From assembly GCA_944384205.1 (NCBI GenBank), contig CALWSL010000011.1:1-64000 (forward strand): a stretch of DNA of 64,000 nt. The letters are read 5' to 3'. The position numbers and the translations under genes are program-made. Shown in pieces: positions 23,724-32,716 of this stretch. The first letter of the stretch is position 1. Each line of letters starts with the position of its first letter. The notes beneath the pieces are model-generated. The model made no database searches. It was not told the origin of the DNA and worked only from the letters and a program-made list of their open reading frames with translations. The DNA comes from an uncultured Acetatifactor sp. (GTDB taxonomy: Bacteria; Bacillota; Clostridia; Lachnospirales; Lachnospiraceae).

Positions 23724-26210
23724 ATGGGAGAGTTACAGAATCATTTTATAGAAGAAAAAAAGAAACAGACAGCATTTTATAATGAAAGCATTGCAGTTTT
23801 AGATTTAATACTTCAAGAAATGAAAGCGTATTTGGAACAGGATATATATCTTTATGAGTTTGATTATAGTCCCCGATATAATCAATGGAGAAAACGGGCA
23901 AATGAAGTGAATGGTCATATGTCCAATCCTGTTTCTTTTTTGAGAAGAGTTATCTATGGTTTGAGCAGTCTAAAAAGGCAGTATGACAGAAAATATGTTG
24001 ATTGTACGAAAGCGCTTTCTGAGTTTGAGCAACAGGTCATAGGGCATAATAAGGTATATATGGATCGGGAGGTTACAAAGTCATATGAAATTGTGGGGAA
24101 GGTGGAGGGCAGATTGCTGGATCGTCAACAGATGGAAAGTATCATAAAAAATCCCCATAATCAGTTAGTGATTGCCGGTGCAGGGACGGGTAAGACGACT
24201 ACAATTATTGGAAAAGTAAAGTACCTGTTAGGAAATAATTTTTGCAAACCGGAAGAAATATGTGTGCTTTCTTTTACAAATGCGGCGGCTGCTGAAATGA
24301 AAAACAGGCTTTATGCAGAAACACAGGAAGAGATTCATGTGTCTACTTTTCATAGCTTGGGAATGGATATTCTGCGGCAGGCAGACCACAGAAAACCTAA
24401 TATTTATAGTGGGAATATACATGACTATATTCTTACGAGGATTGAAGAGCATCTGAAGGAGCCGGAGTATGCAAGACTGATGATGACTTATTTGCTTTTT
24501 AATCAGGCAAGTGAAAAATCGGAGTTTGATTTTAAAGACCAAAAGACATATGAGGAATATCTGAAGTTGAATCCGCCCACAACCATTTTAGGTGAACAGG
24601 TAAAAAGCTATGGCGAGATGGAAATTGCAAATTGGTTTTCACAATATGGCATTCAATATGAGTATGAGGCAGAATATGCAGTAGATACTCGAACAGAAGA
24701 GTATGGACAGTATCGTCCCGATTTTTATTTACCGGATTATGGTATTTATGTTGAATACTTTGGTATCAATAGAAAAAATGAAGTGCCCGGCTATTTTCAT
24801 GGTAAAGGCGGGAAATCTGCAAGTGAAGTGTATATGGAAGGAATGGAATGGAAGAGAAAAATTCACCGGGAAAATAATACTACGTTGGTTGAGTGTTATG
24901 CGTATGAAAAATTTGAAGGCGTTTTATTAGCAAGACTGGAAGAAAGGATGAAACAACATGGTGTTGCTTTAAAAGAAGTGACCTTAGAGCAGCTTTTTCA
25001 AAGTGAAAATACAAACAGAAGCGAGTGTATTGATAGTGTAGGTAAGGTTATGCAGACAGTGATTTCTCTCGCAAAAGGAAAGAGAATAAAACCGGAAGAA
25101 CTGATTGATTTGTGTAACGGGCATATCAGTCAAAGACCGTTGGCGCAGCTTATTGCTCCGGTGATGTCTGATTATGAAAATTATTTACGGGAAAGTGGTC
25201 ATATTGATTTTGCCGATATGCTGAATATGGCAGAGGATTATGTGAAGGAGGGAACATTCCATCACAAATATCAATATGTGATTGTGGATGAGTATCAGGA
25301 TTTGTCAGCCGGGCAATTTCGATTACTCAAAACACTGCGAGAGGATAAAGATTATACATTATTTTGTGTCGGAGATGACTGGCAGAGTATTTATAGATTT
25401 AATGGCAGTGACATTGGCTATATCATAAATTTCAGTGATTTTTGGGGAGAAAGTGAGATTAGTTATATTAAAACAACCTATCGTTTTTCACAGCGGTTAA
25501 TTGATATCTCAGGTGATTTTGTGATGCAAAATCCCAATCAGATAGAAAAGAGAATAAAATCGGAAAATAATACGGAAGCATTGGTGCTTGGTGAAATTAA
25601 CGGGTATCCACAAAATGCAATTTATTATATGATTGAACGGTTGCAGGAATTACCACAAGACAGTTCGGTATTTTTTATTGGCAGATATCGGTTTGATAAA
25701 GATATGTTGGCGAAAGAAGAGAAACTGAGTGTATTTTATGACAACACAAGAGAAACTACGGTAGTGAAGTTGGCAGGCAGACCGGATTTAGATATGAGAT
25801 TCTATACAGCTCATGGTTCTAAAGGCTTACAGGCAGACTATGTTTTTATCATCAATAATAGGAAAAAGGGAATGGGGTTTCCCAGTAAGCTGGAAAATCC
25901 ATTATTGGTTGAATTATTATTAGAACAGGCTGACCAATATCCCTATGCAGAGGAGCGGCGGCTCTTTTATGTAGCATTAACCAGGGCGAGAAAACGGGTA
26001 TACTTATTGACTTTGGGTGATGATATTTCAATATTTGCACAGGAATTAAAGGATAAGTATGCTGCGGAGATAAAACGTTGTAATTATTCTTGTCCGTTAT
26101 GCGGAGCTGCATTATTGAAGAAGGAAGGAAAATATGGCACCTTCTGGGGATGCAGTAATTATAGTAAGACAGGGTGTAGATTTACCAGAGCAATAAAGGC
26201 ACGGAGATAG
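23724..26210 (+). CDS. UvrD/Rep-type DNA helicase, helicase IV-like
   Basis: An 828-residue superfamily 1 helicase. Walker A GAGTGKTT is near residue 152, with 'IVDEYQDLS' (motif II), 'GDDWQSIYRFNGSD' (III), 'TAHGSKGLQADYVF' (V) and 'RRLFYVALTRARKRVYL' (VI). Between the two RecA halves there is a nuclease-like insertion ('YRPDFYLPDYGIYVEYFG', PD..D..E-x pattern). The C-terminus carries a topoisomerase-type zinc ribbon (CPLCG...GCSNYSKTGC). This layout fits E. coli DNA helicase IV-like proteins in DNA repair. ATG 23724 follows GGAGTGG. It is monocistronic with its own promoter. Confidence 0.88.
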   Translation: MGELQNHFIEEKKKQTAFYNESIAVLDLILQEMKAYLEQDIYLYEFDYSPRYNQWRKRANEVNGHMSNPVSFLRRVIYGLSSLKRQYDRKYVDCTKALSEFEQQVIGHNKVYMDREVTKSYEIVGKVEGRLLDRQQMESIIKNPHNQLVIAGAGTGKTTTIIGKVKYLLGNNFCKPEEICVLSFTNAAAAEMKNRLYAETQEEIHVSTFHSLGMDILRQADHRKPNIYSGNIHDYILTRIEEHLKEPEYARLMMTYLLFNQASEKSEFDFKDQKTYEEYLKLNPPTTILGEQVKSYGEMEIANWFSQYGIQYEYEAEYAVDTRTEEYGQYRPDFYLPDYGIYVEYFGINRKNEVPGYFHGKGGKSASEVYMEGMEWKRKIHRENNTTLVECYAYEKFEGVLLARLEERMKQHGVALKEVTLEQLFQSENTNRSECIDSVGKVMQTVISLAKGKRIKPEELIDLCNGHISQRPLAQLIAPVMSDYENYLRESGHIDFADMLNMAEDYVKEGTFHHKYQYVIVDEYQDLSAGQFRLLKTLREDKDYTLFCVGDDWQSIYRFNGSDIGYIINFSDFWGESEISYIKTTYRFSQRLIDISGDFVMQNPNQIEKRIKSENNTEALVLGEINGYPQNAIYYMIERLQELPQDSSVFFIGRYRFDKDMLAKEEKLSVFYDNTRETTVVKLAGRPDLDMRFYTAHGSKGLQADYVFIINNRKKGMGFPSKLENPLLVELLLEQADQYPYAEERRLFYVALTRARKRVYLLTLGDDISIFAQELKDKYAAEIKRCNYSCPLCGAALLKKEGKYGTFWGCSNYSKTGCRFTRAIKARR

Positions 26211-26216
26211 GGATGA

Positions 26217-26245
26217 TTGCTTAGAAATACATTTCATGATAAAAT
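26217..26245 (+). promoter_or_regulatory. Promoter upstream of Nudix gene
   Basis: TTGCTT (26217-26222), a 17-base spacer and TAAAAT (26240-26245). Confidence 0.5.
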
Positions 26246-26264
26246 ATTATATTAAGATAAAGTT

Positions 26265-26342
26265 ATGCAAGGAAAACAACTTATAAGTGAAGACTATTTG
26301 TTTGATGATTTGTTAAAGTATCTGCGAAAAAACGAAAGGTAA
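26265..26342 (+). CDS. 25-residue ORF before Nudix gene
   Basis: ATG 26265 opens a 25-residue acidic-to-basic helical peptide (MQGKQLISEDYLFDDLL...) ending 9 bases before the Nudix start. It lies right after a predicted promoter but lacks a good ribosome binding site. It could be a leader peptide or the remnant of a longer gene. Confidence 0.25.
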   Translation: MQGKQLISEDYLFDDLLKYLRKNER

Positions 26343-26351
26343 AACAAAGCC

Positions 26352-26741
26352 ATGAAAACAATCGAAGTCGTTGCAGCAATCATAAGAGACGGAGAGCGAA
26401 TTTTTGCAACTCAGCGAGGCTATGGAGAATTCAAAGACGGCTGGGAATTCCCCGGCGGCAAAATGGAACAGGGTGAAACACCTGGACAGGCGTTAATTCG
26501 TGAAATAAGGGAAGAATTGAACACAGAAATAGAAGTGGGGGAACTGGTCGAGACAGTGGAGTATGATTACCCGCAGTTTCATCTTACTATGCACTGTTTT
26601 TGGTGCACGGTAAAATCAGGAGATTTGGTCTTAAAAGAGCATGAGGCGGCGAAGTGGCTGACAAAAGAGACACTGGATAGCGTTGACTGGCTTCCTGCGG
26701 ATAAGGGACTAATTGAAAGACTCAAGTGTAAATTAGCATAA
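26352..26741 (+). CDS. Nudix hydrolase (MutT-like, 8-oxo-dGTP/CTP type)
   Basis: A 129-residue protein with the complete Nudix box GGKMEQGETPGQALIREIREEL (G-x5-E-x7-REUxEExGU, about 37-59). The N-terminus 'KTIEVVAAIIRDGERIFATQRG' and the Trp-rich 'GWEFPGGK' are those of small MutT-type pyrophosphohydrolases that clean oxidised or non-canonical nucleotides. It is followed 19 bp later by a VOC gene and then a histidine phosphatase, as a loose metabolic operon. The ribosome binding site is weak. Confidence 0.88.
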   Translation: MKTIEVVAAIIRDGERIFATQRGYGEFKDGWEFPGGKMEQGETPGQALIREIREELNTEIEVGELVETVEYDYPQFHLTMHCFWCTVKSGDLVLKEHEAAKWLTKETLDSVDWLPADKGLIERLKCKLA

Positions 26742-26760
26742 TAAGAAAAGGAGCACCCCC

Positions 26761-27135
26761 ATGAAACTAAAAAACATACTACTCGTCGTCCGTGACATAG
26801 AGACCTCCAAAGCCTTTTATAAAGAACTATTTGGTCTGAGCATTGTCACCGATTTCGGCGAAAACGTAATCCTCACCGAAGGACTTGTGCTGCAGGAACG
26901 TAAGCTATGGGAAAAATGCATGGAGCGGGATGTCCATTTCAGCGGTCACGATGCGGAACTATATTTCGAGGAAAATGATATGGATACCTTCCTGGAGCGG
27001 CTGGAAAACAGTTCCTTTCCCATCGAATATATCAACAACTGTAATGAGAACGCCTGGGGACGGCGAGTAATTCGCATCTACGACCCGGACAGGCATGTGA
27101 TAGAGATTAGTGAGAAAAAAGAAACAGGAGAATAA
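26761..27135 (+). CDS. VOC-superfamily (glyoxalase-like) protein
   Basis: A 124-residue vicinal-oxygen-chelate protein: 'NILLVVRDIETSKAFYKELFGL' begins the first beta-alpha-beta-beta-beta unit, and 'IRIYDPDRHVIEISE' ends the second, with its metal-ligand-like Glu. GGAG (26750-26753) precedes ATG 26761. Family members include glyoxalases, dioxygenases and antibiotic-binding proteins, and the sequence alone does not choose. Confidence 0.82.
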   Translation: MKLKNILLVVRDIETSKAFYKELFGLSIVTDFGENVILTEGLVLQERKLWEKCMERDVHFSGHDAELYFEENDMDTFLERLENSSFPIEYINNCNENAWGRRVIRIYDPDRHVIEISEKKETGE

Positions 27136-27137
27136 CG

Positions 27138-27674
27138 ATGGCACATATCTATTTCGTCCGTCACGGACAGACAACCTGGAACATCGAATACAAAATTTGC
27201 GGAGCGACAGACATTCCGCTGACCGAGCTTGGTCATGAACAGGCGATACAGCTTGGCAGAGAAGTACGAAAACAAGGCTTGCAGATAGACGAAATTCTAT
27301 ACTCTCCCCTTGTCCGTGCCGCAGACACCGCAAAGCATATTTCGGAGATAACAGGCATTCCCACCCGCATGGAACCCAGGCTGAAAGAGCAGAATTTCGG
27401 CAAATATGAAGCCCAAAGAGGCGAGACAATCAGGGAGGCAAAGACACACTTTATCGACCATTATGAGGGTGGCGAATCCATGCTTCGTGTGGCACAGCGG
27501 ATTTATAACCTGCTCGACGAAATCAGGGAAGAAGCAGACCACAAGACTTACATGCTGGTGGCACACAACGGCATCGCCAGAGTAGTCAACTCCTACTTTT
27601 TTGATATGACCAACGAGGAATATGCCGCGTTTGGTGTGGATAATTGTGAAATCAGGCGCTATGACTTCAAGTGA
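27138..27674 (+). CDS. Histidine phosphatase family protein
   Basis: A 178-residue phosphoglycerate-mutase-like phosphatase. The catalytic RHG is in 'IYFVRHGQTTWN' (His 9 is the phospho-acceptor), the acid is in 'KEQNFGKYEAQRGE', and the second histidine is in 'MLVAHNGIARV'. It starts 2 bp after the VOC stop with GGAG in the preceding gene, so it is co-translated. Substrates in this family range from sugar phosphates to alpha-ribazole phosphate; there are no cobalamin genes nearby. Confidence 0.88.
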   Translation: MAHIYFVRHGQTTWNIEYKICGATDIPLTELGHEQAIQLGREVRKQGLQIDEILYSPLVRAADTAKHISEITGIPTRMEPRLKEQNFGKYEAQRGETIREAKTHFIDHYEGGESMLRVAQRIYNLLDEIREEADHKTYMLVAHNGIARVVNSYFFDMTNEEYAAFGVDNCEIRRYDFK

Positions 27675-27727
27675 CTGTATTCATATAAGAAGCCGGAAGT
27701 ACCGAAACGATAGAATGGGGAGTACAA

Positions 27728-29080
27728 ATGAAAAAACTTTTAAATTTCCTTCTGCATATTTTCTGTGCAGGAGTTCTGTTTCTTGCATCGAATAGCATTA
27801 CCCTTGCAAAATTAACGGAGCACAAAGGGTATCTGCTGCTGTGCGTGCCGCTTCTTATCGTCATCAATATTATACCGTCCGTTTCCAACAGAAAATTAAA
27901 AACCCTGCGGCTGCAAAATTGTGCGGACGGCTGTGAATTGCTGCGGCTGTTTCTACTTTCCACGGCGGCATCCATTGTCTATTCCCTTGTGGGCTGGATG
28001 GGAAAATTACCCCTTCCCAATCTGCTGGAGGCTCCGGTTCTGTGGATTGTAAACACCCTGCTGATTTTCCTTGTGGAGCTGGTGGTATTCTGGAATGGTA
28101 TGCTTCGGATTTATCTGACCTCAGAGCAGTTAGGAATCCGTTTCCGCGTGCTCGGTGCCTTATGCGGTATGATTCCGATTGTACATCTGGTGGTGCTTGG
28201 CATGATGCTTCGCATTGTGGAAAGGGAGGTTCGCACGGAAAATCAAAAGCTAATCTTAGACGACAAGCGTAGGGCAGAGCGGATTTGCGGGACAAAATAT
28301 CCCATTCTCATGGTGCACGGCGTATTTTTCCGCGATTCCAACTATTTCAACTATTGGGGACGGATTCCTGATGCACTTTCTCGCAACGGCGCCGGAATAT
28401 TTTACGGAAATCATCAGTCTGCCGCGTCGGTGGAGGATTCCGCCCAGGAGCTGGCGGAGCGTATCAAGGAAATCGTCCGCACCACAGGCTGTGAAAAAGT
28501 AAATATTATCGCCCATTCCAAAGGCGGTCTGGACTGCCGCTATGCAGTTTCCCAATTGGATGCGGCGCCCTATGTGGCAAGCCTGACAACTATCAACACA
28601 CCCCATAGAGGATGTGAATTTGCGGATTATTTATTGGGCAAAATTCCCAGGAAGCAGCAGGCGGCAGTGGCGAAAGCCTACAATGCTGCACTGCGGAAAT
28701 TCGGCGATGCAAATCCTGATTTTCTGAAAGCGGTTTATGACCTGACAGCTGCCGCATGTCGAAAAAGAAATGAAACCGTTGAGGATGTGGAGGGTATCTA
28801 TTATCAGAGTGTGGGTTCCAAATTAAACGTTGCTTCCGGTGGGCGTTTCCCGTTGAACTTTTCTTATAAGCTTGTACATTATTTTGACGGGAAAAATGAC
28901 GGTCTGGTGGGTGAGCAGTCCTTTCCCTGGGGAGAACGCTATCAGTTTCTGACGGTCAAAGGCAAACGAGGAATTTCCCACGGAGATATGATTGATTTAA
29001 ACAGGGAAAATTTTGAGGAATTTGATGTCCGGGAATTTTATGTGCAGTTGGTGAGTGATTTGAAGTGCAGAGGATTGTAA
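27728..29080 (+). CDS. Membrane-anchored lipase/esterase (alpha/beta hydrolase)
   Basis: A 450-residue protein. The first about 170 residues contain four or five hydrophobic segments ('YLLLCVPLLIVINII', 'VLWIVNTLLIFLVELVVF', 'VLGALCGMIPIVHLVVLGMML'). A lipase domain follows: 'YPILMVHGVFFRD' oxyanion strand, 'VNIIAHSKGGLDCRY' with the nucleophile Ser in an A-H-S-K-G elbow, and 'FDGKNDGLVGEQS' and 'ISHGDMID' supplying the acid and histidine. It resembles triacylglycerol lipases or secondary acylhydrolases. It is probably anchored with the catalytic domain on one face of the membrane; topology is not certain. Confidence 0.8.
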   Translation: MKKLLNFLLHIFCAGVLFLASNSITLAKLTEHKGYLLLCVPLLIVINIIPSVSNRKLKTLRLQNCADGCELLRLFLLSTAASIVYSLVGWMGKLPLPNLLEAPVLWIVNTLLIFLVELVVFWNGMLRIYLTSEQLGIRFRVLGALCGMIPIVHLVVLGMMLRIVEREVRTENQKLILDDKRRAERICGTKYPILMVHGVFFRDSNYFNYWGRIPDALSRNGAGIFYGNHQSAASVEDSAQELAERIKEIVRTTGCEKVNIIAHSKGGLDCRYAVSQLDAAPYVASLTTINTPHRGCEFADYLLGKIPRKQQAAVAKAYNAALRKFGDANPDFLKAVYDLTAAACRKRNETVEDVEGIYYQSVGSKLNVASGGRFPLNFSYKLVHYFDGKNDGLVGEQSFPWGERYQFLTVKGKRGISHGDMIDLNRENFEEFDVREFYVQLVSDLKCRGL

Positions 29081-29103
29081 GCCTTTTTTCAAAGTGGTAT
29101 AAT
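29075..29103 (+). promoter_or_regulatory. Promoter of mur recycling operon
   Basis: TTGTAA (29075-29080), a 17-base spacer and TATAAT (29098-29103), 46 bp before the murQ start. The -35 overlaps the lipase stop codon. Confidence 0.7.
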
Positions 29104-29149
29104 TTGAAGCAGTAAAGGCTATAAAATGCAGAGAAGGAAGAGGGACAAA

Positions 29150-30061
29150 ATGGACGAATATTTATTGCATCTTTCTACGGAGAATCCCAATCAGAACTCC
29201 GAAAACATCGACTTGTGCAGCACGGAGGAAATGCTGCGGGTCATCAATCAGGAGGATATGCAGGTGCCTTTGGCGGTACAGAAGGAGATTCCCCGCATTG
29301 CTGAGGCGGTGGATGAGATTGCGAAGCGTTTGAAGGCAGGCGGTCATCTCTTTTATTTTGGCGCCGGTACTTCCGGCAGACTGGGAGTGCTGGATGCCTC
29401 CGAATGCCCGCCTACTTATGGCACGGACCCCGAACTGGTACAGGCTTATATTGCAGGCGGAGACAGTGCGCTCAGAACCCCTGCGGAGGGCTGTGAGGAT
29501 GATGAAGAGCAGGGCAGAAGAGAAGCGGACGAACACGGTATCGGTGAAAATGACGTGGTTGTGGGTATTACAGCCAGCGGCAGAGCGCCCTATGTGGTTG
29601 GAGTAGTGGACCGCGCAAAGGAAAGGGGTGCCTATACCATCGGTGTCGTGACTAACGGAAACAGTATCCTGGCGCGGCATGTGGATACCTGCATTGCCCC
29701 GGAGGTGGGAAATGAGGTAATCACCGGTTCTACCCGCATGAAATCCGGTACGGCGCAAAAACTGATTCTGAATATGCTTTCCACCGCAACCATGATTAAG
29801 CTGGGCAAGGTATACAGCAATCAGATGGTAGATTTGCGCGCTACGAATGATAAATTAAGGAACCGTGCAGTGCGGATTTTCTGCACAATTACCAAGGCGG
29901 ACGAAAATACTGCTCATGAATATCTGAAGCTGGCGGATATGGACACGAAGCTGGCAATTATGATGTATTCTTCAGGAATGGATAAGGATCAGGCGGCAGC
30001 GCTGATTGCACAGCATGACGGCTTCCTGCGCGGCGCGCTGGAGGAAGCAGGACAGCGATAA
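29150..30061 (+). CDS. murQ: N-acetylmuramic acid 6-phosphate etherase
   Basis: A 303-residue SIS-domain lyase that splits the lactyl ether of MurNAc-6-P to give GlcNAc-6-P and D-lactate. 'LFYFGAGTSGRLGVLDASECPPT' is the family sugar-phosphate site, and 'GSTRMKSGTAQKLILNM' and 'NDKLRNRAVRI' are further MurQ signatures. Length is typical. GGAAGAGGG precedes ATG 29150. It opens a run with namZ and murK, so the window encodes release, phosphorylation and cleavage of MurNAc from wall fragments. Confidence 0.95.
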   Translation: MDEYLLHLSTENPNQNSENIDLCSTEEMLRVINQEDMQVPLAVQKEIPRIAEAVDEIAKRLKAGGHLFYFGAGTSGRLGVLDASECPPTYGTDPELVQAYIAGGDSALRTPAEGCEDDEEQGRREADEHGIGENDVVVGITASGRAPYVVGVVDRAKERGAYTIGVVTNGNSILARHVDTCIAPEVGNEVITGSTRMKSGTAQKLILNMLSTATMIKLGKVYSNQMVDLRATNDKLRNRAVRIFCTITKADENTAHEYLKLADMDTKLAIMMYSSGMDKDQAAALIAQHDGFLRGALEEAGQR

Positions 30062-30127
30062 TATTTTTGTGATGTAGAGGGTGTTTGCAAAAAGTATGAC
30101 TACACTGTGGTCGGATGGAGGCTGCAT

Positions 30128-31285
30128 ATGAGAACGATTATCGGTTTGGAACGGATTTTGGAATACAAGAAAATCTTTTCCGGAAAAAGAATTGGTCTGA
30201 TTACGAATTTTACGGGTATTCTGCCTGATTTGTCAAAGGATACAGTAGATGTTTTTTGGGACAATGGTTTCCGGGTGGAAAAGATTTTTACGCCGGAGCA
30301 TGGTCTGTACGGTGCCGGTGCGGGGGAAAAGGTGGAGGACTGCGAACATCCCCGCTATCACATTCCCGTGATTTCCCTCTATGGGGAGCATAAGAAACCT
30401 ACGGATGAGGATGTGGAAGGGTTGGATATTCTGGTATATGACATTCAGGATGTGGGACTCCGCTATTACACCTATATTTATACCATGTGTTACTGTCTGG
30501 ACAAGGCGGCGGAAAAGGGCATTCCCTTTGTAGTACTGGACCGCCCCAATCCTCTGGGCAACAATGTGATTGCGGGACCAAGGATGGCGCCGCAGTATCA
30601 CAGCTTTGTGGGAGATTATGAGCTACCCATGCGCTATGGTCTGACTGCCGGAGAAATGACAGGCTATTATCTGAAATATACCGGAAAGGCGGCTTGTGTG
30701 ACCGTGGTTCCGGCACAGAATTATACAAGGGATATGATGTTTTCACAGACGGGACTGTTGTGGAATGTACCGTCTCCTTCTCTGGCAACTTATGAAGCAA
30801 CGTTGTGTTATATGGGCGGCTGTCTCTTTGAGGCGACAAATATCAGTGAAGGTCGCGGAAGCTCCAAGCCTTTTTTGATGTACGGCGCCCCCTTTATCGA
30901 TATGGATTTGCTGTATGATGATGTGCGGAAGGAGTGGAAGGAGGATTCCATTGTCTTCCGCAAAAGAAGCTTTGTACCGGGCTTTAGCAAGCATCAGGGA
31001 CAGGTGTGTTATGGTTTGGAATTTTTCCCGGTAGATGAAACCTGTGATTTCCTTCCCCTTGCGCTGATTCTGATGCGGGCGATTGTGAGAAGGTATCCCG
31101 AACAGGTGGAGTTTTTCCATCTGGAAGAGGATGCGCCCCATAGCCGTCTTGCGATTTTGTCAGGAAACGAACTGGCGGATGCGTTTATGCGGGAGGAAAT
31201 CAGCATGAAAGAGATGCAGGAGGCGTGGAGGGAGGATGCCCGTGCTTTCGAGGATTATGTGAAGGATATTCGCATTTATCACTAA
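30128..31285 (+). CDS. namZ: Exo-beta-N-acetylmuramidase (DUF1343, NamZ-like)
   Basis: A 385-residue DUF1343 protein. Signatures seen: 'GKRIGLITNFTGI', 'FTPEHGLYGAGAGEKV', 'VYDIQDVGLRYYTYIYTM', 'LDRPNPLG' and 'NISEGRGSSKPFLMYGAPFID'. NamZ of Bacillus removes terminal MurNAc from peptidoglycan fragments. GGAGG lies 6 bases before ATG 30128. No clear signal peptide is present, so it may act inside the cell on imported muropeptides. Its place between murQ and a MurNAc kinase-like gene supports this role. Confidence 0.9.
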   Translation: MRTIIGLERILEYKKIFSGKRIGLITNFTGILPDLSKDTVDVFWDNGFRVEKIFTPEHGLYGAGAGEKVEDCEHPRYHIPVISLYGEHKKPTDEDVEGLDILVYDIQDVGLRYYTYIYTMCYCLDKAAEKGIPFVVLDRPNPLGNNVIAGPRMAPQYHSFVGDYELPMRYGLTAGEMTGYYLKYTGKAACVTVVPAQNYTRDMMFSQTGLLWNVPSPSLATYEATLCYMGGCLFEATNISEGRGSSKPFLMYGAPFIDMDLLYDDVRKEWKEDSIVFRKRSFVPGFSKHQGQVCYGLEFFPVDETCDFLPLALILMRAIVRRYPEQVEFFHLEEDAPHSRLAILSGNELADAFMREEISMKEMQEAWREDARAFEDYVKDIRIYH

Positions 31286-31316
31286 CAGAGATTATCATAA
31301 AGAGGCGAGGAAGGGT

Positions 31317-32216
31317 ATGTATCGTATTGGCATGGATGGCGGCGGAACCAGAACGAGGCTGGCTGTGATTGAGCAGGAACAGGAACGGTTTCGCTGTGAG
31401 ACGGGAGGAATCAATTACAACAGCTTTCCCCAAGAGGAGATTCGGGAAAGTCTGGCAAAAGCGATAGATGATGTAAAAGAAAAAGGTTTTCTTCCAAAGG
31501 ACTGCGAGGGTATCGGTATTGGGGCTGCGGGAGTCAGCAACCCCAAGGCGTCGCCGTTTTTGACGGAGGTGTTGCGCAAGCTGGGTTTTACCTGTCCTAT
31601 TGTGATAGTGGGGGATCAGGAGGCAGCTCTGGCAGGAGCGGTAGGAAAACGCGCCGGAATTTTGCTGATTGCAGGAACGGGCTCCGTCTGTATGGCACAG
31701 GATGGTGCAGGCGGAAAGTATCGGACGGGCGGTTTTGGACATATCATTGATGATGCGGGAAGCGCGTATGCGGTTGGAAGAGATATCTTAACGGCAATCG
31801 TGAGAGCCGAGGATGGCAGGGGACAAGCCACCGCATTAAGAGAACCGGTTTTTCAAATGCTTGGCGTGGAAAACAGCGGACAGTTGATTGCTTACATCTA
31901 TGATACGGCGCGGACGAAAAAAGACATTGCGGCAGTGGCGTCCTGCCTGTCGGAAGAACTGATTCGGACGGATGCGGCAGCAGCGGAGATTGCCCGCAAG
32001 GCGGCGGGGGAGCTGGCGCTGCTGGTAGAAGCCGTTCTGCAGAAAGTAACATCAGGCGCCGGGGAGAGGATTCCGCTTTTTTTAGAAGGCGGATTGATTT
32101 TAAAGAATCGGGAGGTCAACTGTATTTTCCGCAGACTTTTAGAGGAAAAGCAGCTTCCCGTGTATCTGGCAGAGAAGGAAAAAGACGCGGCATACGGTGC
32201 AGCATCTTTAGTGTAA
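31317..32216 (+). CDS. murK: MurNAc/GlcNAc kinase (BadF/BcrA ATPase family)
   Basis: A 299-residue ASKHA-fold sugar kinase. 'YRIGMDGGGTRTRLAVIE' is the first phosphate loop, 'LLIAGTGSVCMAQ' the second, and 'GGFGHIIDDAGSAYAVGRD' the family signature of N-acetylglucosamine kinases. Clostridial MurK phosphorylates both MurNAc and GlcNAc; after murQ and namZ this is the most natural function. It would make MurNAc-6-P for MurQ without a PTS. GAGG lies shortly before ATG 31317. Confidence 0.87.
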   Translation: MYRIGMDGGGTRTRLAVIEQEQERFRCETGGINYNSFPQEEIRESLAKAIDDVKEKGFLPKDCEGIGIGAAGVSNPKASPFLTEVLRKLGFTCPIVIVGDQEAALAGAVGKRAGILLIAGTGSVCMAQDGAGGKYRTGGFGHIIDDAGSAYAVGRDILTAIVRAEDGRGQATALREPVFQMLGVENSGQLIAYIYDTARTKKDIAAVASCLSEELIRTDAAAAEIARKAAGELALLVEAVLQKVTSGAGERIPLFLEGGLILKNREVNCIFRRLLEEKQLPVYLAEKEKDAAYGAASLV

Positions 32217-32231
32217 AAAGCGGGGATTTGT

Positions 32232-32690
32232 ATGTTGATTGTGATTTGTCTGGGAATAATAGCAGGTATTTTTTTCGGAGAAATGTGGATAAAAAATCAT
32301 ATTGAGCGAACCGGTGTGGAGGGCGCTGTCAGAATAATCTTTGGCGGCAGACTCCTTATCGGCAAGCATCACAACAGGGGCGCAGTGCTGAACTTCGGGC
32401 AGAACAGACGTCCTGTTGTGGCGGCAATTTCAGCGGCAATGACCCTTGCCGCATTTGTGCTGTTTCTGTTCAGTTTAGGACAGCGGGGCAATCATTTGCT
32501 GCGCATTGGACTGTCTTTGTTGCTTGGCGGCGCGTTCAGCAATACTTATGACAGACTTTGCAGAAAGTATGTGGTGGATTATGTCAGCTTCGGAGTGAAA
32601 TGGAAGTGGCTTCGCCGCATTATTTTCAATCTCTCGGATTTCTGCATTATAATAGGCGCGTTACTGACAGCATTGGGAGTTGCGCGGTAA
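32232..32690 (+). CDS. Signal peptidase II-like protein
   Basis: A 152-residue polytopic membrane protein of the LspA family. 'HHNRGAVLNFG' is the conserved NxxR-GA segment, 'GGAFSNTYDRLCRKYVVDY' carries the first catalytic aspartate (D107), and 'IFNLSDFCIIIG' the second (D136). The usual DQ..K at the end of helix 1 is here 'GEMWIKNHI', so Asp is replaced by Glu, which suggests a divergent paralogue. It probably cleaves lipoprotein signal peptides. It starts 15 bp after murK and ends in a shared terminator. Confidence 0.78.
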   Translation: MLIVICLGIIAGIFFGEMWIKNHIERTGVEGAVRIIFGGRLLIGKHHNRGAVLNFGQNRRPVVAAISAAMTLAAFVLFLFSLGQRGNHLLRIGLSLLLGGAFSNTYDRLCRKYVVDYVSFGVKWKWLRRIIFNLSDFCIIIGALLTALGVAR

Positions 32691-32702
32691 CGCGCCTTTT
32701 TT
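32682..32702 (+). terminator. Terminator overlapping lspA-like stop
   Basis: GCGCG-GTAA-CGCGC stem-loop followed by C and six T's. The loop contains the stop codon of the LspA-like gene. Confidence 0.8.
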
Positions 32703-32716
32703 GGCGGCATAGGAAA

